Positions 7,842-17,123 are shown, counted from the first letter of the stretch. The stretch: DNA of 64,000 nucleotides from Streptomyces sp. NRRL F-6131 (GCA_000719695.1 JOHN01000025.1:1-64000), one strand, 5' to 3'. Numbers and translations are program-made. The notes: a model not told the origin generated them from the letters alone.

Positions 7842-9128
7842 TCAGTGCGCGCCCTTGGCCGCCCAGAAGTCCTGGCGGGCCAGCACGCTGGTGTCCGTCT
7901 GGTCGGTGAAGAAGCCGTCCACGCCGAGCTCGTACAGGTACTTCGCCCAGCCGATCGCGTCGCCGTACGCGTTCGGGTCGGTGCCCCTGCGGTAGTCCAG
8001 CGGGAGGAAGGCGTTCTCGTTGCGCACCGTGTACGGGTGCAGCAGCAGGCCGGCCGCGTGCGCGTCCCGGACCAGGGTGGTCGGCGGCAGCAGCTTGCCG
8101 GTGGCGTCGACCGGCACGATCAGGGTGGTGGTCGGGCCGATGCCGTGCGCGAAGGAGGTGATCCAGCGCAGGTTCTCGGGCTTCACCAGGTCGGCGACGG
8201 TGCGCTTGTCGCCGGACAGCACGAAGTCGTACGGCTGGGTGGTCGGGCCGCCGAGCAGGAAGACCTTCGGGTTGTCGACCAGCTTGGCGAGCCGCTGGAG
8301 GCTGCTCGGCTCGAAGGACTGGAGGATCGCCCGGCCGCCCCGTCCGGCCAGCCCGGTGCGGCGCAGCTCGTCGGCGAGCCGCTCCTCCAGCGGCAGGCCG
8401 ATCGAACGGAAGTAGCTCGGGTGCTTGGTCTCCGGGTACAGCCAGACGTCCCGGTCCAGCTCGCGGCCGCGCTTGCGGGCGAAGTCGGCCACCTCGCGGA
8501 AGGTCGGGATCGCCCAGCGGCCGTCGTAGAGGGTGTTGCGCTGGCGCTGCTGCGGCAGCCGCTCCTTGGCGCGCAGGGTGCGCAGCTCGGCGAGGGTGAA
8601 GTCCTCGGTGAACCAGCCGGTCTGGGCGACACCGTCGATGGTCCGGGTGGTGCGGCGGCCCGCGAACTCGGGGTGGTCCGCGACGTCCGTGGTCTCCGCG
8701 ATGTTGTTCTCGTGCCGGACCACCAGCTGGCCGTCCTTGGTGGGGACGAGGTCCGGCTCGATGACGTCCGCGCCCAGCTGCAGCGCCAGGTCGTAGGAGC
8801 CCAGGGTGTGCTCGGGGCGGTAGCCGGGGGCGCCGCGGTGACCGACGATCAGCGGGTGCGGCAGGCGGTCCAGACCGGTGCCGGTGCGGACCGGCGGGCG
8901 GGTGCCGGTCGGGCGGCCGGAGGCGACGCCGCGCTCGTCGGCGGCACCGGACCGCTCGGCGTCCGGCTGGTCCCCGCCGGGAGCGGCGAGGGCCTCGCCG
9001 GCCCCGGCCGCGAAGGCCGCCGCGCCGAGCCCGGCGGCACCGGTGACCCGCAGGAAGTTCCGGCGGGAGGAGGAGGTGCCGTCGGCGGACTCCGCCGGGG
9101 TGCTGCCGTCGGTCGGACGGTACGTCAT
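7842..9128 (-). CDS. Tat-exported glycerophosphodiester phosphodiesterase
   Basis: This 428-residue GDPD-family enzyme hydrolyses glycerophosphodiesters to glycerol 3-phosphate and an alcohol. The N-terminus has a twin-arginine signal (SSRRNFLRVTG) followed by an Ala/Gly-rich hydrophobic stretch. The catalytic start IVGHRGAPGYRPEHTLGS holds the first His and the Glu-His element, and GADVIEPDLVPTKDG gives the metal-binding Glu/Asp. The length is at the long end for the family because of inserted loops. The ATG at 9128 has CTAGGAG 7 bases upstream. It probably acts at the cell surface in phosphate or lipid-headgroup scavenging; no PHO box was identified. Confidence 0.9.
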   Translation of the reverse strand: MTYRPTDGSTPAESADGTSSSRRNFLRVTGAAGLGAAAFAAGAGEALAAPGGDQPDAERSGAADERGVASGRPTGTRPPVRTGTGLDRLPHPLIVGHRGAPGYRPEHTLGSYDLALQLGADVIEPDLVPTKDGQLVVRHENNIAETTDVADHPEFAGRRTTRTIDGVAQTGWFTEDFTLAELRTLRAKERLPQQRQRNTLYDGRWAIPTFREVADFARKRGRELDRDVWLYPETKHPSYFRSIGLPLEERLADELRRTGLAGRGGRAILQSFEPSSLQRLAKLVDNPKVFLLGGPTTQPYDFVLSGDKRTVADLVKPENLRWITSFAHGIGPTTTLIVPVDATGKLLPPTTLVRDAHAAGLLLHPYTVRNENAFLPLDYRRGTDPNAYGDAIGWAKYLYELGVDGFFTDQTDTSVLARQDFWAAKGAH

Positions 9129-9383
9129 GGATGCTCCTAGCTGGCGCTGATGGCGTCGCGGTGGCGTCGTGGTGGTGGCTGCCGCCCGCAGACTAGGAGC
9201 AGTCCTGCCCCGCCGGGTGACCTTCGGGCGAACTGCGGGAGAAGTTCCGGCACCCACCGTCCTTGCCGGACAGGGACAGGGACAGGGAGATGGACGCCGG
9301 GCCGTCGCACGCGGCGGAGGGGCGGAGGCCGACCGCGGTCACGCACCGCGGCCGGCCCCCGCCCCTGCGGAGGGCGGTCGGGC

Positions 9384-9596
9384 TCAGCCGGCGACCTGGC
9401 AGAGGCCGTAGGTCTTCTCGGCGTGCAGCAGCGACTCCAGCTCCGGGTAGCCGAGCTGCTTGTAGGTGTAGTAGGCCACGGTGTACTCGACGTCGCACCT
9501 GTTGGCGGCGGAGGCGGTGGGCGCGACGGCGATGCCGCCGAGCACGGCGGTCGCGGAGACCGCGAGCACGGCGAGCGAGCGGGAGAAACGGGTCAT
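9384..9596 (-). CDS. small secreted two-cysteine protein
   Basis: This 70-residue precursor has a signal peptide (MTRFSRSLAVLAVSATAVLG...) with a probable cut after SAA or ASA. The mature part is about 40 residues with Cys in NRCDVEY and near the end in YGLCQVAG, which could form one disulphide. The ATG at 9596 is preferred over a GTG three codons earlier because GAAGGGA lies 10 bases before it. Aromatic residues are abundant (VAYYTYKQLGYPE). I do not recognise the family; similar small secreted proteins occur in streptomycetes. Confidence 0.65.
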   Translation of the reverse strand: MTRFSRSLAVLAVSATAVLGGIAVAPTASAANRCDVEYTVAYYTYKQLGYPELESLLHAEKTYGLCQVAG

Positions 9597-9740
9597 CTGC
9601 GGCACATCCCTTCGGGAGTGTTCCTGGGGGCTGTTCGGTCTGCGCCGATTCTGACCCGCGGGGCGACCGCGGTCCCATCCCCGGATCCTGGGAGGCGCCG
9701 GGCTGCTCGGCAGCCCGCCCCGCCCGGGTCGGACGACCGC

Positions 9741-10289
9741 TCAGAGCTCGGCGAGCAGTTCCCGCCCCAGTGGCCAATCACCCAGTCCCGAGTCGGAGTT
9801 GAGGTGCCCGAAGGCCCCGGGCTCGACGTAGCGGGCACCCCAGGCCGCGGCGAACCGGCGGGCCCGCCCGGGAGTCACCCACGGGTCGTCGGTGCTGGCC
9901 ACCACGGTGGCCGGGAACGGGAACCGGGCCAGCGGCACCGGGCCGAAGCTCCGCAGCTCCGGGATCGCGACGTCGTCGATGTCGGCGGGCGCGACCAGCA
10001 GGGCGCCGCGGACGCCGGCCGTCCGCGCGGCCGGGCCGTCGGCCACCCAGCGGGCCACCGTCACGCACCCGAGGCTGTGCGCCACCAGCACCACCGGCCC
10101 GTCGGCCGCCGCCCCGGCGACGGCCTCGTCCACCCGCGCGACCCAGGACGCCGGCTCGGGGTGGTCCCAGTCCTCCTGGTGCACCCGGACGAAAGCCGCC
10201 GGGTCGGCGGCCTCCCAGTGGCTCTGCCAGTGGGCCGGTCCGGAGTTCTGGTAGCCGGGCAGGACGAGATAGGTGGTGCGGTCCGACAT
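9741..10289 (-). CDS. alpha/beta hydrolase, RBBP9/YdeN family
   Basis: This 182-residue serine hydrolase of the short RBBP9/YdeN type has the early LVLPGYQNSGPAHWQSHWE signature. The nucleophile elbow is VAHSLGC, the acid is in STDDPWV and the catalytic His is in FGHLNSDSG. These proteins lack a lid domain and have no agreed physiological substrate. The start at 10289 gives the canonical short N-terminus. It is monocistronic and divergent from the PfpI-type gene. Confidence 0.85.
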   Translation of the reverse strand: MSDRTTYLVLPGYQNSGPAHWQSHWEAADPAAFVRVHQEDWDHPEPASWVARVDEAVAGAAADGPVVLVAHSLGCVTVARWVADGPAARTAGVRGALLVAPADIDDVAIPELRSFGPVPLARFPFPATVVASTDDPWVTPGRARRFAAAWGARYVEPGAFGHLNSDSGLGDWPLGRELLAEL

Positions 10290-10534
10290 CGGTGCGGACT
10301 CCTCCAGGGCGGTGGCGGTCGATCGGGCAGCACGGAGTCTAGGCACAAGCCGCCTCGAGGGGCGCGCGCCGTCCACGCAGGGCGCGCGGGGGCGCGTACG
10401 GGTGGGCGGATGCCCGGTGCGCCCCGTTGCGCGGGTGCGTCGGGTACGGAAGCTTGGTCCGGGCCCGTGCCGGATCCCCACGACACCGGCCGGCACCATG
10501 TCTGACGATCGATCGAACCGGAGGGATGTCGGCG

Positions 10535-11101
10535 ATGGCATCGAAGATCCTGCTCGTCACCGGGGACGCCGCGGAGTCACTGGAGGTGTTCTACCCGTAC
10601 CAGCGGTTGCGCGAGGAGGGTTACCAGGTCGACATCGCGGCGCCGACCCGCAAGCGGCTCCAGTTCGTGGTGCACGACTTCGTCGACGGGTACGACACCT
10701 ACACCGAGAAGCCCGGCTACACCTGGCCCGCCGACCTCGCGTTCGCCGAGGTCGACCCGGCCGACTACGTCGCGTTGGTGATCCCGGGCGGCCGCGCGCC
10801 CGAGTACCTGCGCAACGACCCGGACGTGCAGCGCATCGTCCGGCACTTCTTCGATGGGGAGAAGCCGGTCGCGCAGATCTGCCACGGCCCCCTGGTGTCG
10901 GCCGCCGCGGGCGTGCTCGGCGGGCGGACCAGTGCCGCCTACCCGGCCCTGGAGCCGGACGTGAAGGCGGCCGGCGCGACCTACGTCGACGGTGACGCGG
11001 TGGTCGACGGCGTGGTGGTCTCGGCGCGCGCCTGGCCCGACCACCCGGCCTGGCTGCGGGCGTTCATCGAGGTCCTGCGGGTCAAGGCCCCGGTCGCCTG
11101 A
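10535..11101 (+). CDS. DJ-1/PfpI family protein
   Basis: This 188-residue protein of the DJ-1/PfpI superfamily has the reactive Cys in the elbow AQICHGPLV and a Glu in the GDAAESLEVFYPY segment. Members act as glyoxalases, chaperones or amidases, and the sequence alone does not choose among these. The ATG at 10535 is preferred because GGAGGG ends 9 bases upstream; an ATG at 10526 abuts that site too closely. A strong hairpin follows, so it is probably a single-gene unit. Confidence 0.88.
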   Translation: MASKILLVTGDAAESLEVFYPYQRLREEGYQVDIAAPTRKRLQFVVHDFVDGYDTYTEKPGYTWPADLAFAEVDPADYVALVIPGGRAPEYLRNDPDVQRIVRHFFDGEKPVAQICHGPLVSAAAGVLGGRTSAAYPALEPDVKAAGATYVDGDAVVDGVVVSARAWPDHPAWLRAFIEVLRVKAPVA

Positions 11102-11142
11102 CCTGGTGCTCCGGGGGGGGGCGGCTCCGACCCGAGTCGGAG

Positions 11143-11170
11143 ACGCCCCCCGAGGGCCGTCGGGGGGCGT
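11143..11170 (+). terminator. hairpin terminator after the PfpI gene
   Basis: A perfect 11-bp stem (11143-11153 with 11160-11170) with a 6-base loop lies about 40 bases after the stop. It is immediately preceded by a smaller 7-bp stem (11125-11131 with 11136-11142). Confidence 0.85.
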
Positions 11171-11334
11171 CCCGGACCTGAGGATGAGCGGCACGCGCCG
11201 GAGGATCGGACCTGCGGCGGAGCAGGTCCGGACCAGGGGTTGACGAGCTCCGTCACATCCGCCTGTCAGAGTGTCAGCTGCCGCAAGCAGTAAGGGTGTT
11301 GTGGGCATCCGAAGGCACGGACCGGGGAGGGCGC

Positions 11335-12732
11335 ATGGGTGGGACGGGACGCAGGGGCGGGACGGATCCTCAGGGTGAACCGGGGGGTGCGGGGGCAACG
11401 GGGCGTCGGCGGAACGGCACGGCCGTACGCGTCGTGGCGGTCGCGCTGGCCGGCGCGGGCCTGGTGGGCGTGATCGCCCCCACGGCCGGCGCGCTGGGCG
11501 CGGGCGGGCCGAGCGAGGTGGTGCGGGTGACGGGACCGGGCGGAACCGGCCAGGACGCCACCGGCCGGGACGGCACCGGCACGGCCGACGCCGGCCGGGA
11601 CGCGCGCCGGGGCGTCGACGCCCGGGCGCTGGACGCCGCCGTGCGCGGCATGGTCGACCCCGGCGGGGCCTCCGCGACGCTGGCCCGGGTGAGCGAGCAC
11701 GGCCGCACCGTGTGGAAGGGCGCGGCCGGTACCGCCGACTTCGGAACGGGCGCCAAGGCGTCCGCCGACGGCTTGTTCCGGATCGGCAGCGTGACCAAGA
11801 CCTTCGTCTCCACCGTCGTCCTCCAGCTGGTCGCCGAGGGGCGGCTCGGCCTGGACGACCCGGTGGAGAGCCTGCTGCCGGGCGCGGTGCCGAACAGCCG
11901 GAACATCACCCTCCGCCAGCTGCTCAACCACACCAGCGGCCTGTTCAACTACACCGAGGACCCGTCCTTCTCCTTCGAGGAGGACTCCGGCGCGCTCCAG
12001 CGCTGGCTGGACGCCGGCCGCTGGACCAGGTACACGCCGCAGCAACTGATCGCCCTGGCCAACACCCACCCGCCGTACTTCGCGCCGGGCCAGGGCTGGC
12101 ACTACTCCAACACCAACTACGTCCTGGTCGGGCAGATCGTCGAGCGGGTCACCGGGCACAGCTGGGGGCAGGAGGTGGACCGCCGGATCATCCGCCGGCT
12201 GGGCCTGACCCGCACCTCCATGCCGGTCCACTCGACGACGATCCCCGGCCCCCACGCGCACGGTTACTACAACCTGCCGACCGGACCGGCGGACACCACC
12301 GAGCTCGACCCGAGCATGGCCGACGCGGCCGGTGCCGGGATCTCGACCACCGCCGACCTCAGCACCTTCGTCACCGCCCTGATCGGCGGGCGGCTGCTGC
12401 CGCGCCCGCTGCTCGCGGAGATGATGACCGTCACCCCGCAGAGCGGCGAGGCCGAGTACGGTCTCGGCCTGCAGCGGACCCACACGCCCTGCGGTCCGGT
12501 CTGGGGCCACGCGGGCGGCATCCCCGGCTACAACACCTTCATGTACACCGACGGCGACGTCCGTCGGCAGTTCGTGGCCTCGGTGAACGCCTATGACATC
12601 TCGGACCTGCCGACCACCAACGCCGCGTTCGAGACCCTGATCAACACCGGTACCTGCGGCGGCCCGCCGTCCACCACCCCCGCCCCGGCCGCGCCCACCG
12701 CGCTCCGGCCCGCCCTGGACCCGGCCGGCTGA
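11335..12732 (+). CDS. secreted serine hydrolase (class C beta-lactamase/DD-carboxypeptidase family)
   Basis: This 465-residue protein begins with a long basic stretch and a hydrophobic segment (VVAVALAGAGLVGVIAP) that should export it. The penicillin-recognising fold is shown by SVTK (Ser152/Lys155), YSN (Tyr257-Asn259) and HAG (392-394). An NHTSGLFNYTED segment is typical of the D-alanyl-D-alanine carboxypeptidase/esterase group. A Pro/Ala-rich tail ends the protein. GGGGAGGG precedes the ATG. The likely activity is DD-carboxypeptidase, D-aminopeptidase or esterase; true beta-lactamase action is not implied. Confidence 0.88.
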   Translation: MGGTGRRGGTDPQGEPGGAGATGRRRNGTAVRVVAVALAGAGLVGVIAPTAGALGAGGPSEVVRVTGPGGTGQDATGRDGTGTADAGRDARRGVDARALDAAVRGMVDPGGASATLARVSEHGRTVWKGAAGTADFGTGAKASADGLFRIGSVTKTFVSTVVLQLVAEGRLGLDDPVESLLPGAVPNSRNITLRQLLNHTSGLFNYTEDPSFSFEEDSGALQRWLDAGRWTRYTPQQLIALANTHPPYFAPGQGWHYSNTNYVLVGQIVERVTGHSWGQEVDRRIIRRLGLTRTSMPVHSTTIPGPHAHGYYNLPTGPADTTELDPSMADAAGAGISTTADLSTFVTALIGGRLLPRPLLAEMMTVTPQSGEAEYGLGLQRTHTPCGPVWGHAGGIPGYNTFMYTDGDVRRQFVASVNAYDISDLPTTNAAFETLINTGTCGGPPSTTPAPAAPTALRPALDPAG

Positions 12733-12852
12733 CGGCCCGCGGCCCGCGCCCGCCCCGGGTTGGATCCCGATCCGGGGCCCCGGCCGCGGGCGCGGCGGGG
12801 GATGCCATCATGGCCCGCACCTGATGGGCAGTCGTCACGAGGAGGACGAGAG

Positions 12853-13410
12853 ATGGCAGAGCCGCTGATCGCCGAAGTCGGGGGCCGGGTGCCCGCGGTC
12901 GACCCGACCGCCTTCGTCGCGCCGAACGCGGTCGTGGTCGGCAGCGTGACCGTCGCCGCCGGGGCGAGCATCTGGTACGGCGCGGTGCTGCGCGGCGACG
13001 CCGAGACGATCACGGTCGGCCGGGACAGCAACGTCCAGGACAACTGCACCCTGCACGCCGACCTCGGCTTCCCGCTGGTGATGGGGGAGCGGATCTCGGT
13101 CGGTCACAACGCCGTGCTGCACGGCTGCGCGATCGAGGACGACGTCCTGGTCGGGATGAACGCCACGGTGCTGAACGGCGCCCGGATCGGTGCGGGCTCG
13201 CTGGTCGCGGCCGGGGCCGTGGTGCCGCAGGGCATGCAGGTCCCGCCCGGCTCGCTGGTCGCGGGGGTGCCGGCCAAGGTCCGCCGTGAACTCACCGAGG
13301 AGGAGCGGGCCGGGATCAAGTTCAACGCGGAGGGCTACACGCTGCTGGCCGACGGCCACCGGGACCTCCGCCCGGTCCCGCCGGCGGCACCGGGCACCGA
13401 GGCCGTCTGA
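12853..13410 (+). CDS. gamma-carbonic-anhydrase-like hexapeptide-repeat protein
   Basis: This 185-residue left-handed beta-helix protein has repeated hexapeptides (VVVGSVTVAAGASIWYGAVL, DDVLVGMNATVLNGARIG). His residues at LHADLGFP and VGHNAVLHGC match the zinc-ligand positions of gamma-class carbonic anhydrases of the YrdA/PaaY type. A C-terminal helix and a short tail follow. GAGGACGAG precedes the ATG. Activity cannot be assumed, because many YrdA-like proteins are inactive as anhydrases. Confidence 0.85.
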   Translation: MAEPLIAEVGGRVPAVDPTAFVAPNAVVVGSVTVAAGASIWYGAVLRGDAETITVGRDSNVQDNCTLHADLGFPLVMGERISVGHNAVLHGCAIEDDVLVGMNATVLNGARIGAGSLVAAGAVVPQGMQVPPGSLVAGVPAKVRRELTEEERAGIKFNAEGYTLLADGHRDLRPVPPAAPGTEAV

Positions 13411-13428
13411 CGGAGGCGGGCGCCCGGC

Positions 13429-14757
13429 TCAGCGGTGGGTCGCGGCCCCCGCCGTCCCTGCGGCCCCCGCGGCCTCCGCCGTCCCCGCCGTCTCCGCGCC
13501 GATCCGGTCCTCCGGAGCCGGCGCGGGGCCGGGCACCCGCACCCCGGCGCCCGGTTCGCCCCCGGCCACCACCAGGGACGGCGTCGGCCCCGCCGCCCCG
13601 GCCGCGGCCGACGGCCGGCGCCGGTCCAGGGCCCACGCGGCCACCGCGATCGCCGCGCCGGAGGCCGCCAGACCCGAGCCGACCAGCGGCGGCGAGGTCC
13701 AGCCCAGCCCGGCGTCCAGCGCCAGTCCGCCGAAGTACGCGCCCTGGGCGTTGGCCAGGTTGAACGCGCCCTGCACCGTCGCCGAGGCCAGCGTCGGCGC
13801 GCCGTGCGCCTCGCGCATCACCAGCGTCTGCACGGCGGGCACGATCGCGAACCCGAACAGCCCCACCAGCACCACCGTCACCGCCGCCGACCACGGGGCC
13901 CGCGCGGTGACGGCGAACAGCGCCAGCACGGCGGCGAGCAGCAGGAACGCCGCGCACACCGTCGGTCGCAGCGCGCGGTCGGCCGCGTACCCGCCGAGCA
14001 GGTTGCCGATGGTCATCCCCACCCCGAACAGCGCCAGCACCAGCGTCACCGAGCCGGTGCCGTAGCCGGACACCTCGGTGAGCAGCGGGGTGATGTACGA
14101 GTAGCAGGCGAAGAAGCCGCCGCAGCCGAAGACCACCGTGGCCAGCGCCAGCCAGAGCTGTCCGCTGCGGAACGCGCCCAGCTCGTGCCGCAGGCCCGCC
14201 TGCGCGGGGGAGGGCAGCGCCGGGACGAGCCGGGCGATCGCCAGCGCCCCGGCCGCGCCGATCGCCACCACGACCAGCATGGTCGCCCGCCACCCCAGGT
14301 GCTGGCCGAGCAGGGTCGCGGCCGGCACCCCGACGACGTTGGCGAGGGTCAGGCCGGAGAACATCACGGCGACGGCCCTGGCCCGCTTGTCCGGCGACAC
14401 GAGTTCGGCCGCCGCGACGGCCCCGGCGCCGAAGAACGCCCCGTGCGGCAGCCCGGTGATCAGCCGGGCGGCGGCCAGCGTCCAGAAGTCGGGGGCGAGC
14501 GCGCAGAGCAGGTTCCCGGCGGCGAAGAACCCGGCCAGGGCGACCAGCACCGCCTTCCGGGGCCGTCCGGCGGCGAGCGCGGTGAGCAGCGGTGCTCCGA
14601 TCACCACGCCCAGCGCGTAGGCCGAGATCAGCCAGCCGGCCTGCGGGATCGAGACGTCCAGGCCGTCCGCCACCTGGGGGAGCAGCCCCATCGCGGCGAA
14701 CTCGGTGGTACCGATGGCGAAGGCGGTGACGGCCAGGGCGACCAGCGCGAGAGGCAA
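13429..14757 (-). CDS. MFS drug/sugar efflux transporter (DHA1/AraJ-like)
   Basis: This 442-residue protein has about 12 membrane helices. It opens with AVTAFAIGTTEFAAMGLLPQ, a motif typical of AraJ/YdhP-type DHA1 exporters, and AAGRPRKAVL sits in the loop after helix 2. The start is TTG with CCGGAGG 6 bases upstream. The C-terminal 60 residues are Ala/Pro-rich and extend past the last helix. It is convergent with the hexapeptide gene (18 bases apart). The upstream gap holds a short TCCGATCGGA palindrome (14830-14839) that could be an operator. The substrate is unknown. Confidence 0.85.
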   Translation of the reverse strand: MPLALVALAVTAFAIGTTEFAAMGLLPQVADGLDVSIPQAGWLISAYALGVVIGAPLLTALAAGRPRKAVLVALAGFFAAGNLLCALAPDFWTLAAARLITGLPHGAFFGAGAVAAAELVSPDKRARAVAVMFSGLTLANVVGVPAATLLGQHLGWRATMLVVVAIGAAGALAIARLVPALPSPAQAGLRHELGAFRSGQLWLALATVVFGCGGFFACYSYITPLLTEVSGYGTGSVTLVLALFGVGMTIGNLLGGYAADRALRPTVCAAFLLLAAVLALFAVTARAPWSAAVTVVLVGLFGFAIVPAVQTLVMREAHGAPTLASATVQGAFNLANAQGAYFGGLALDAGLGWTSPPLVGSGLAASGAAIAVAAWALDRRRPSAAAGAAGPTPSLVVAGGEPGAGVRVPGPAPAPEDRIGAETAGTAEAAGAAGTAGAATHR

Positions 14758-14921
14758 GGGGGTCCTCCGGAACGAACGGACCGAGCAGGACCGAGCAGGA
14801 ACGGGCAGAATTGTCAGGTCCGAATCCTAATCCGATCGGATGACGCCACCATGTGGTCCGCACGACGGTCGGGTGACGGACGGGGGTCGCCCCCCGGGTC
14901 TCCGCGCGCGAGACTGGTGGC

Positions 14922-15158
14922 ATGTGCCGCAGTATCAAGACGTTGAGACCACCCGTGACGCCCGACGCCACCGAGGAGGACTACCGCGCGGCCGCGCTCC
15001 AGTACGTGCGGAAGGTCTCCGGCTTCCGGGCCCCGGCCGCGCACAACCGCGAGGCCTTCGACCGGGCCGTCGACGCCGTCGCCGAGGCCACCTCACGACT
15101 GCTCGGCGAGCTGGAGGTCCGCGGCGCCTCCGCGCACCCGGCCCGGGCGACCGCCTGA
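14922..15158 (+). CDS. DUF2277 domain protein
   Basis: This 78-residue protein begins MCRSIKTLRPPVTPDATEED, the characteristic opening of DUF2277. The whole family consists of about 80-90 residues with this N-terminus and a helical RKVSGFRAPAAHNREAFDRA segment. The function is unknown. It lies at the head of a series of short plus-strand genes. Confidence 0.88.
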   Translation: MCRSIKTLRPPVTPDATEEDYRAAALQYVRKVSGFRAPAAHNREAFDRAVDAVAEATSRLLGELEVRGASAHPARATA

Positions 15159-15200
15159 GGCCGGACCGCAGGCGGCGGCGATGGCGACCAGGCCGCGCGC

Positions 15201-15245
15201 ACCGGCACGCCGAACACCGGCACGTCGAACACCGGCACGTCGAAC
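15201..15245. repeat. three tandem 15-bp repeats
   Basis: There are three head-to-tail copies of ACCGGCACG(C/T)CGAAC, with one substitution in the first copy, ending 19 bases before the DUF6296-like start codon. Confidence 0.85.
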
Positions 15246-15264
15246 AGGGACCAGGAGGTCGGTG

Positions 15265-15501
15265 ATGAGCCCCGTCACCCGTTACGCACTCACCTTCCCG
15301 GGCACCCCCGGCACCCAGGCCCCGCAGGACGTGGTCGTGGTCGAGCGCACCAGCGCCACCGGGCCCGGCGGCCATCCGGTGTACGAGGACGCCAGTGGGA
15401 TCGTCCGGGCCGAGATCAGCGACGCGGGGGAGGTCCGGATGCTCGCCACCGGCGGCCACCAGAGCCCGCACTTCCCGGTCCACGCCCAGCCGCTGCCCTG
15501 A
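15265..15501 (+). CDS. DUF6296-like small protein
   Basis: This 78-residue protein opens with MSPVTRYALTFPGTPG, continues QDVVVVERTSATGPGGHPVY and contains VRAEISDAGEVRMLATGGHQ. From memory this matches DUF6296, a small beta-rich family abundant in Kitasatospora; I cannot run a search to confirm it. The ATG is preceded by CAGGAGG. The family has no known function. Confidence 0.65.
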   Translation: MSPVTRYALTFPGTPGTQAPQDVVVVERTSATGPGGHPVYEDASGIVRAEISDAGEVRMLATGGHQSPHFPVHAQPLP

Positions 15502-15615
15502 CCCGGGGCCGCCCCTGGCGGCCCGTGGCAGCCCGTGGCGCGGCAACCCCTTCGGAACGGCCGGATCGAGCCGGACCTCCTGACAGCGCGGCGTCCCGTC
15601 GGGCAGACTCCCGGC

Positions 15616-15900
15616 ATGACCACAGCGAGCTGGCAGGGCACGGTCGTCGCCGAGAGCGAGGACACCGTCGTCGTCGAGGGCAACCACTACTTTCCGGCCG
15701 ACTCCGTCCGCCCCGAGTACCTACGCCCGTCCGACACCACCACGGTGTGCGGTTGGAAGGGCACCGCCGAGTACTACTCGCTGGACGTCGACGGGCGGAC
15801 CAACCCGGACGCGGCCTGGTACTACGCCGACCCCGAGCCCGCGGCGGAGCACATCCGCGGGCGGGTGGCGTTCTGGCGGGGCGTCGAGATCACCGACTGA
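15616..15900 (+). CDS. DUF427 domain protein
   Basis: This 94-residue protein contains the DUF427 core: GTVVAESEDTVVVEGNHYFP, then TTTVCGWKGTAEYYSLDVDG, ending AFWRGVEIT. DUF427 proteins are single-domain beta proteins of unknown role with conserved Trp and Tyr residues, all present here. The ATG at 15616 gives the usual family N-terminus; its ribosome site is weak. Confidence 0.88.
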   Translation: MTTASWQGTVVAESEDTVVVEGNHYFPADSVRPEYLRPSDTTTVCGWKGTAEYYSLDVDGRTNPDAAWYYADPEPAAEHIRGRVAFWRGVEITD

Positions 15901-15922
15901 GGGGGACGGCCCACCCACGGGA

Positions 15923-15960
15923 GAACGGCCCGCCGACGGGGGAACGGCCCGCCGACGGGG
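15923..15960. repeat. two perfect 19-bp tandem repeats
   Basis: GAACGGCCCGCCGACGGGG occurs twice head to tail (15923-15941 and 15942-15960), with a degenerate third copy just before. It lies in the 169-bp gap between the DUF427 and EcsC-like genes. Confidence 0.85.
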
Positions 15961-16069
15961 GCCTCCCGCGGGGACGAGTGGGCCGTCGGGACGACGTCGT
16001 GGCGGTCCTGTCGCAGGACCGGGACACCCCCGGAGCGTACCGTCGCGCTCCGGCGGGTACGGCCCCAGC

Positions 16070-17062
16070 ATGGCAATCTTCAGGAAACCGGGACGCTCCG
16101 GGCAGCCCGAGCCCACCCCGGACCACGTCGCCGACGAACTGGCCGGCCTGGTCGAGGAACTCGAACCGGCCACCCCCGGGGCGCCCCCCGAGGGCACCGG
16201 GGACCTCGCCGAGTACCACGCGGACACCGAGCGCGGCCGCCGGCGCGGCGCCCAGCTGGTCACCGACATCGCCCGCCGGCTCGGCAGCGGCGGCCGGGCG
16301 GCCGCCAAGGGGGCCGCGTTCGGCGGCCGGGCGCTGGCCGAGCAGTTGCTGCAGGCCGCGCCGCGCATCCCCGTCCGCGACCTCGCCACGCTGCGCGCCC
16401 AGCACCCCGGGGCCACCGACCCCGAACAGCTCGCCGACCTGCTGGTCACCGGCGCGGGCCGGGCCTCCAGCGCCCTCGGCGCGGGCGTCGGCGCCGCCGC
16501 GATGCTCCCGGTGCCGCCCGCGATGCCGCTGGAGATCGCCGCCGAGACGCTCGCCGTGGCGGCCGTCGAGATCAAGCTGATCGCCGAGTTGCACGAGGTC
16601 TACGGCCTGCCCGCCTTCGGGAGCACCACCCAGAAGGCCGGTGCGTACGTCACCGCCTGGGCCAACCGGCGCGGCATCGACGGCTCACTGCTCGCCAAGC
16701 CGGCCGGACTCGCGGCGATGGCCCTCGGCAGCGAGGTGCGCCAGCAGGTCCGCCGCCGGCTCACCCGCAGCTCGCTGCGCCGGCTGCCGTCCCTGACCCC
16801 GCTGCTGGTCGGCGCGGGCATCGGGGCCACGGTGAACCTGCGCGACACCCGCAAGGTGGCCCGTGAGGTCCGCGCGGACCTGCGGGCCCGTCGCCCGGTC
16901 GACCCCGGGTACTGGGCGGCCGCCGCCCCGGCCGCCGCCCCGGTCACGGGGTCGGCCAAGGAATCGGCCAAGGGATCGGGGCTCACCAAGTCGGCCGAGG
17001 GGCCGGGTCTCACCAAGGGACCGGGCCCGGCGCCGGAGGTGGAGCCGGGCGAGCAGTCCTGA
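16070..17062 (+). CDS. EcsC-like hypothetical protein
   Basis: This 330-residue protein has a central region of about 200 residues rich in Ala and Gly helices (GGRAAAKGAAFGGRALAEQL, GAGVGAAAMLPVPPAMPLEI, AAVEIKLIAELHEVYGLPAF). This resembles EcsC-family proteins, which have amphipathic or weakly membrane-inserted helices. The C-terminus holds a low-complexity KESAKGSGLTKSAEGPGLTK repeat. No catalytic motif is visible. The ATG lacks a strong ribosome site. Assignment to the EcsC family is tentative. Confidence 0.55.
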   Translation: MAIFRKPGRSGQPEPTPDHVADELAGLVEELEPATPGAPPEGTGDLAEYHADTERGRRRGAQLVTDIARRLGSGGRAAAKGAAFGGRALAEQLLQAAPRIPVRDLATLRAQHPGATDPEQLADLLVTGAGRASSALGAGVGAAAMLPVPPAMPLEIAAETLAVAAVEIKLIAELHEVYGLPAFGSTTQKAGAYVTAWANRRGIDGSLLAKPAGLAAMALGSEVRQQVRRRLTRSSLRRLPSLTPLLVGAGIGATVNLRDTRKVAREVRADLRARRPVDPGYWAAAAPAAAPVTGSAKESAKGSGLTKSAEGPGLTKGPGPAPEVEPGEQS

Positions 17063-17123
17063 GGCGGACCGTGGGCGCGCCGTGCTGCCGACGCGGACGT
17101 GACCCAGTACCGGCCGACCCCGC

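Noticed and set aside
15900..15965. GC-rich 19-bp repeats as a CRISPR array
   Set aside because: The copies are directly adjacent with no unique spacers, and no cas genes are near.
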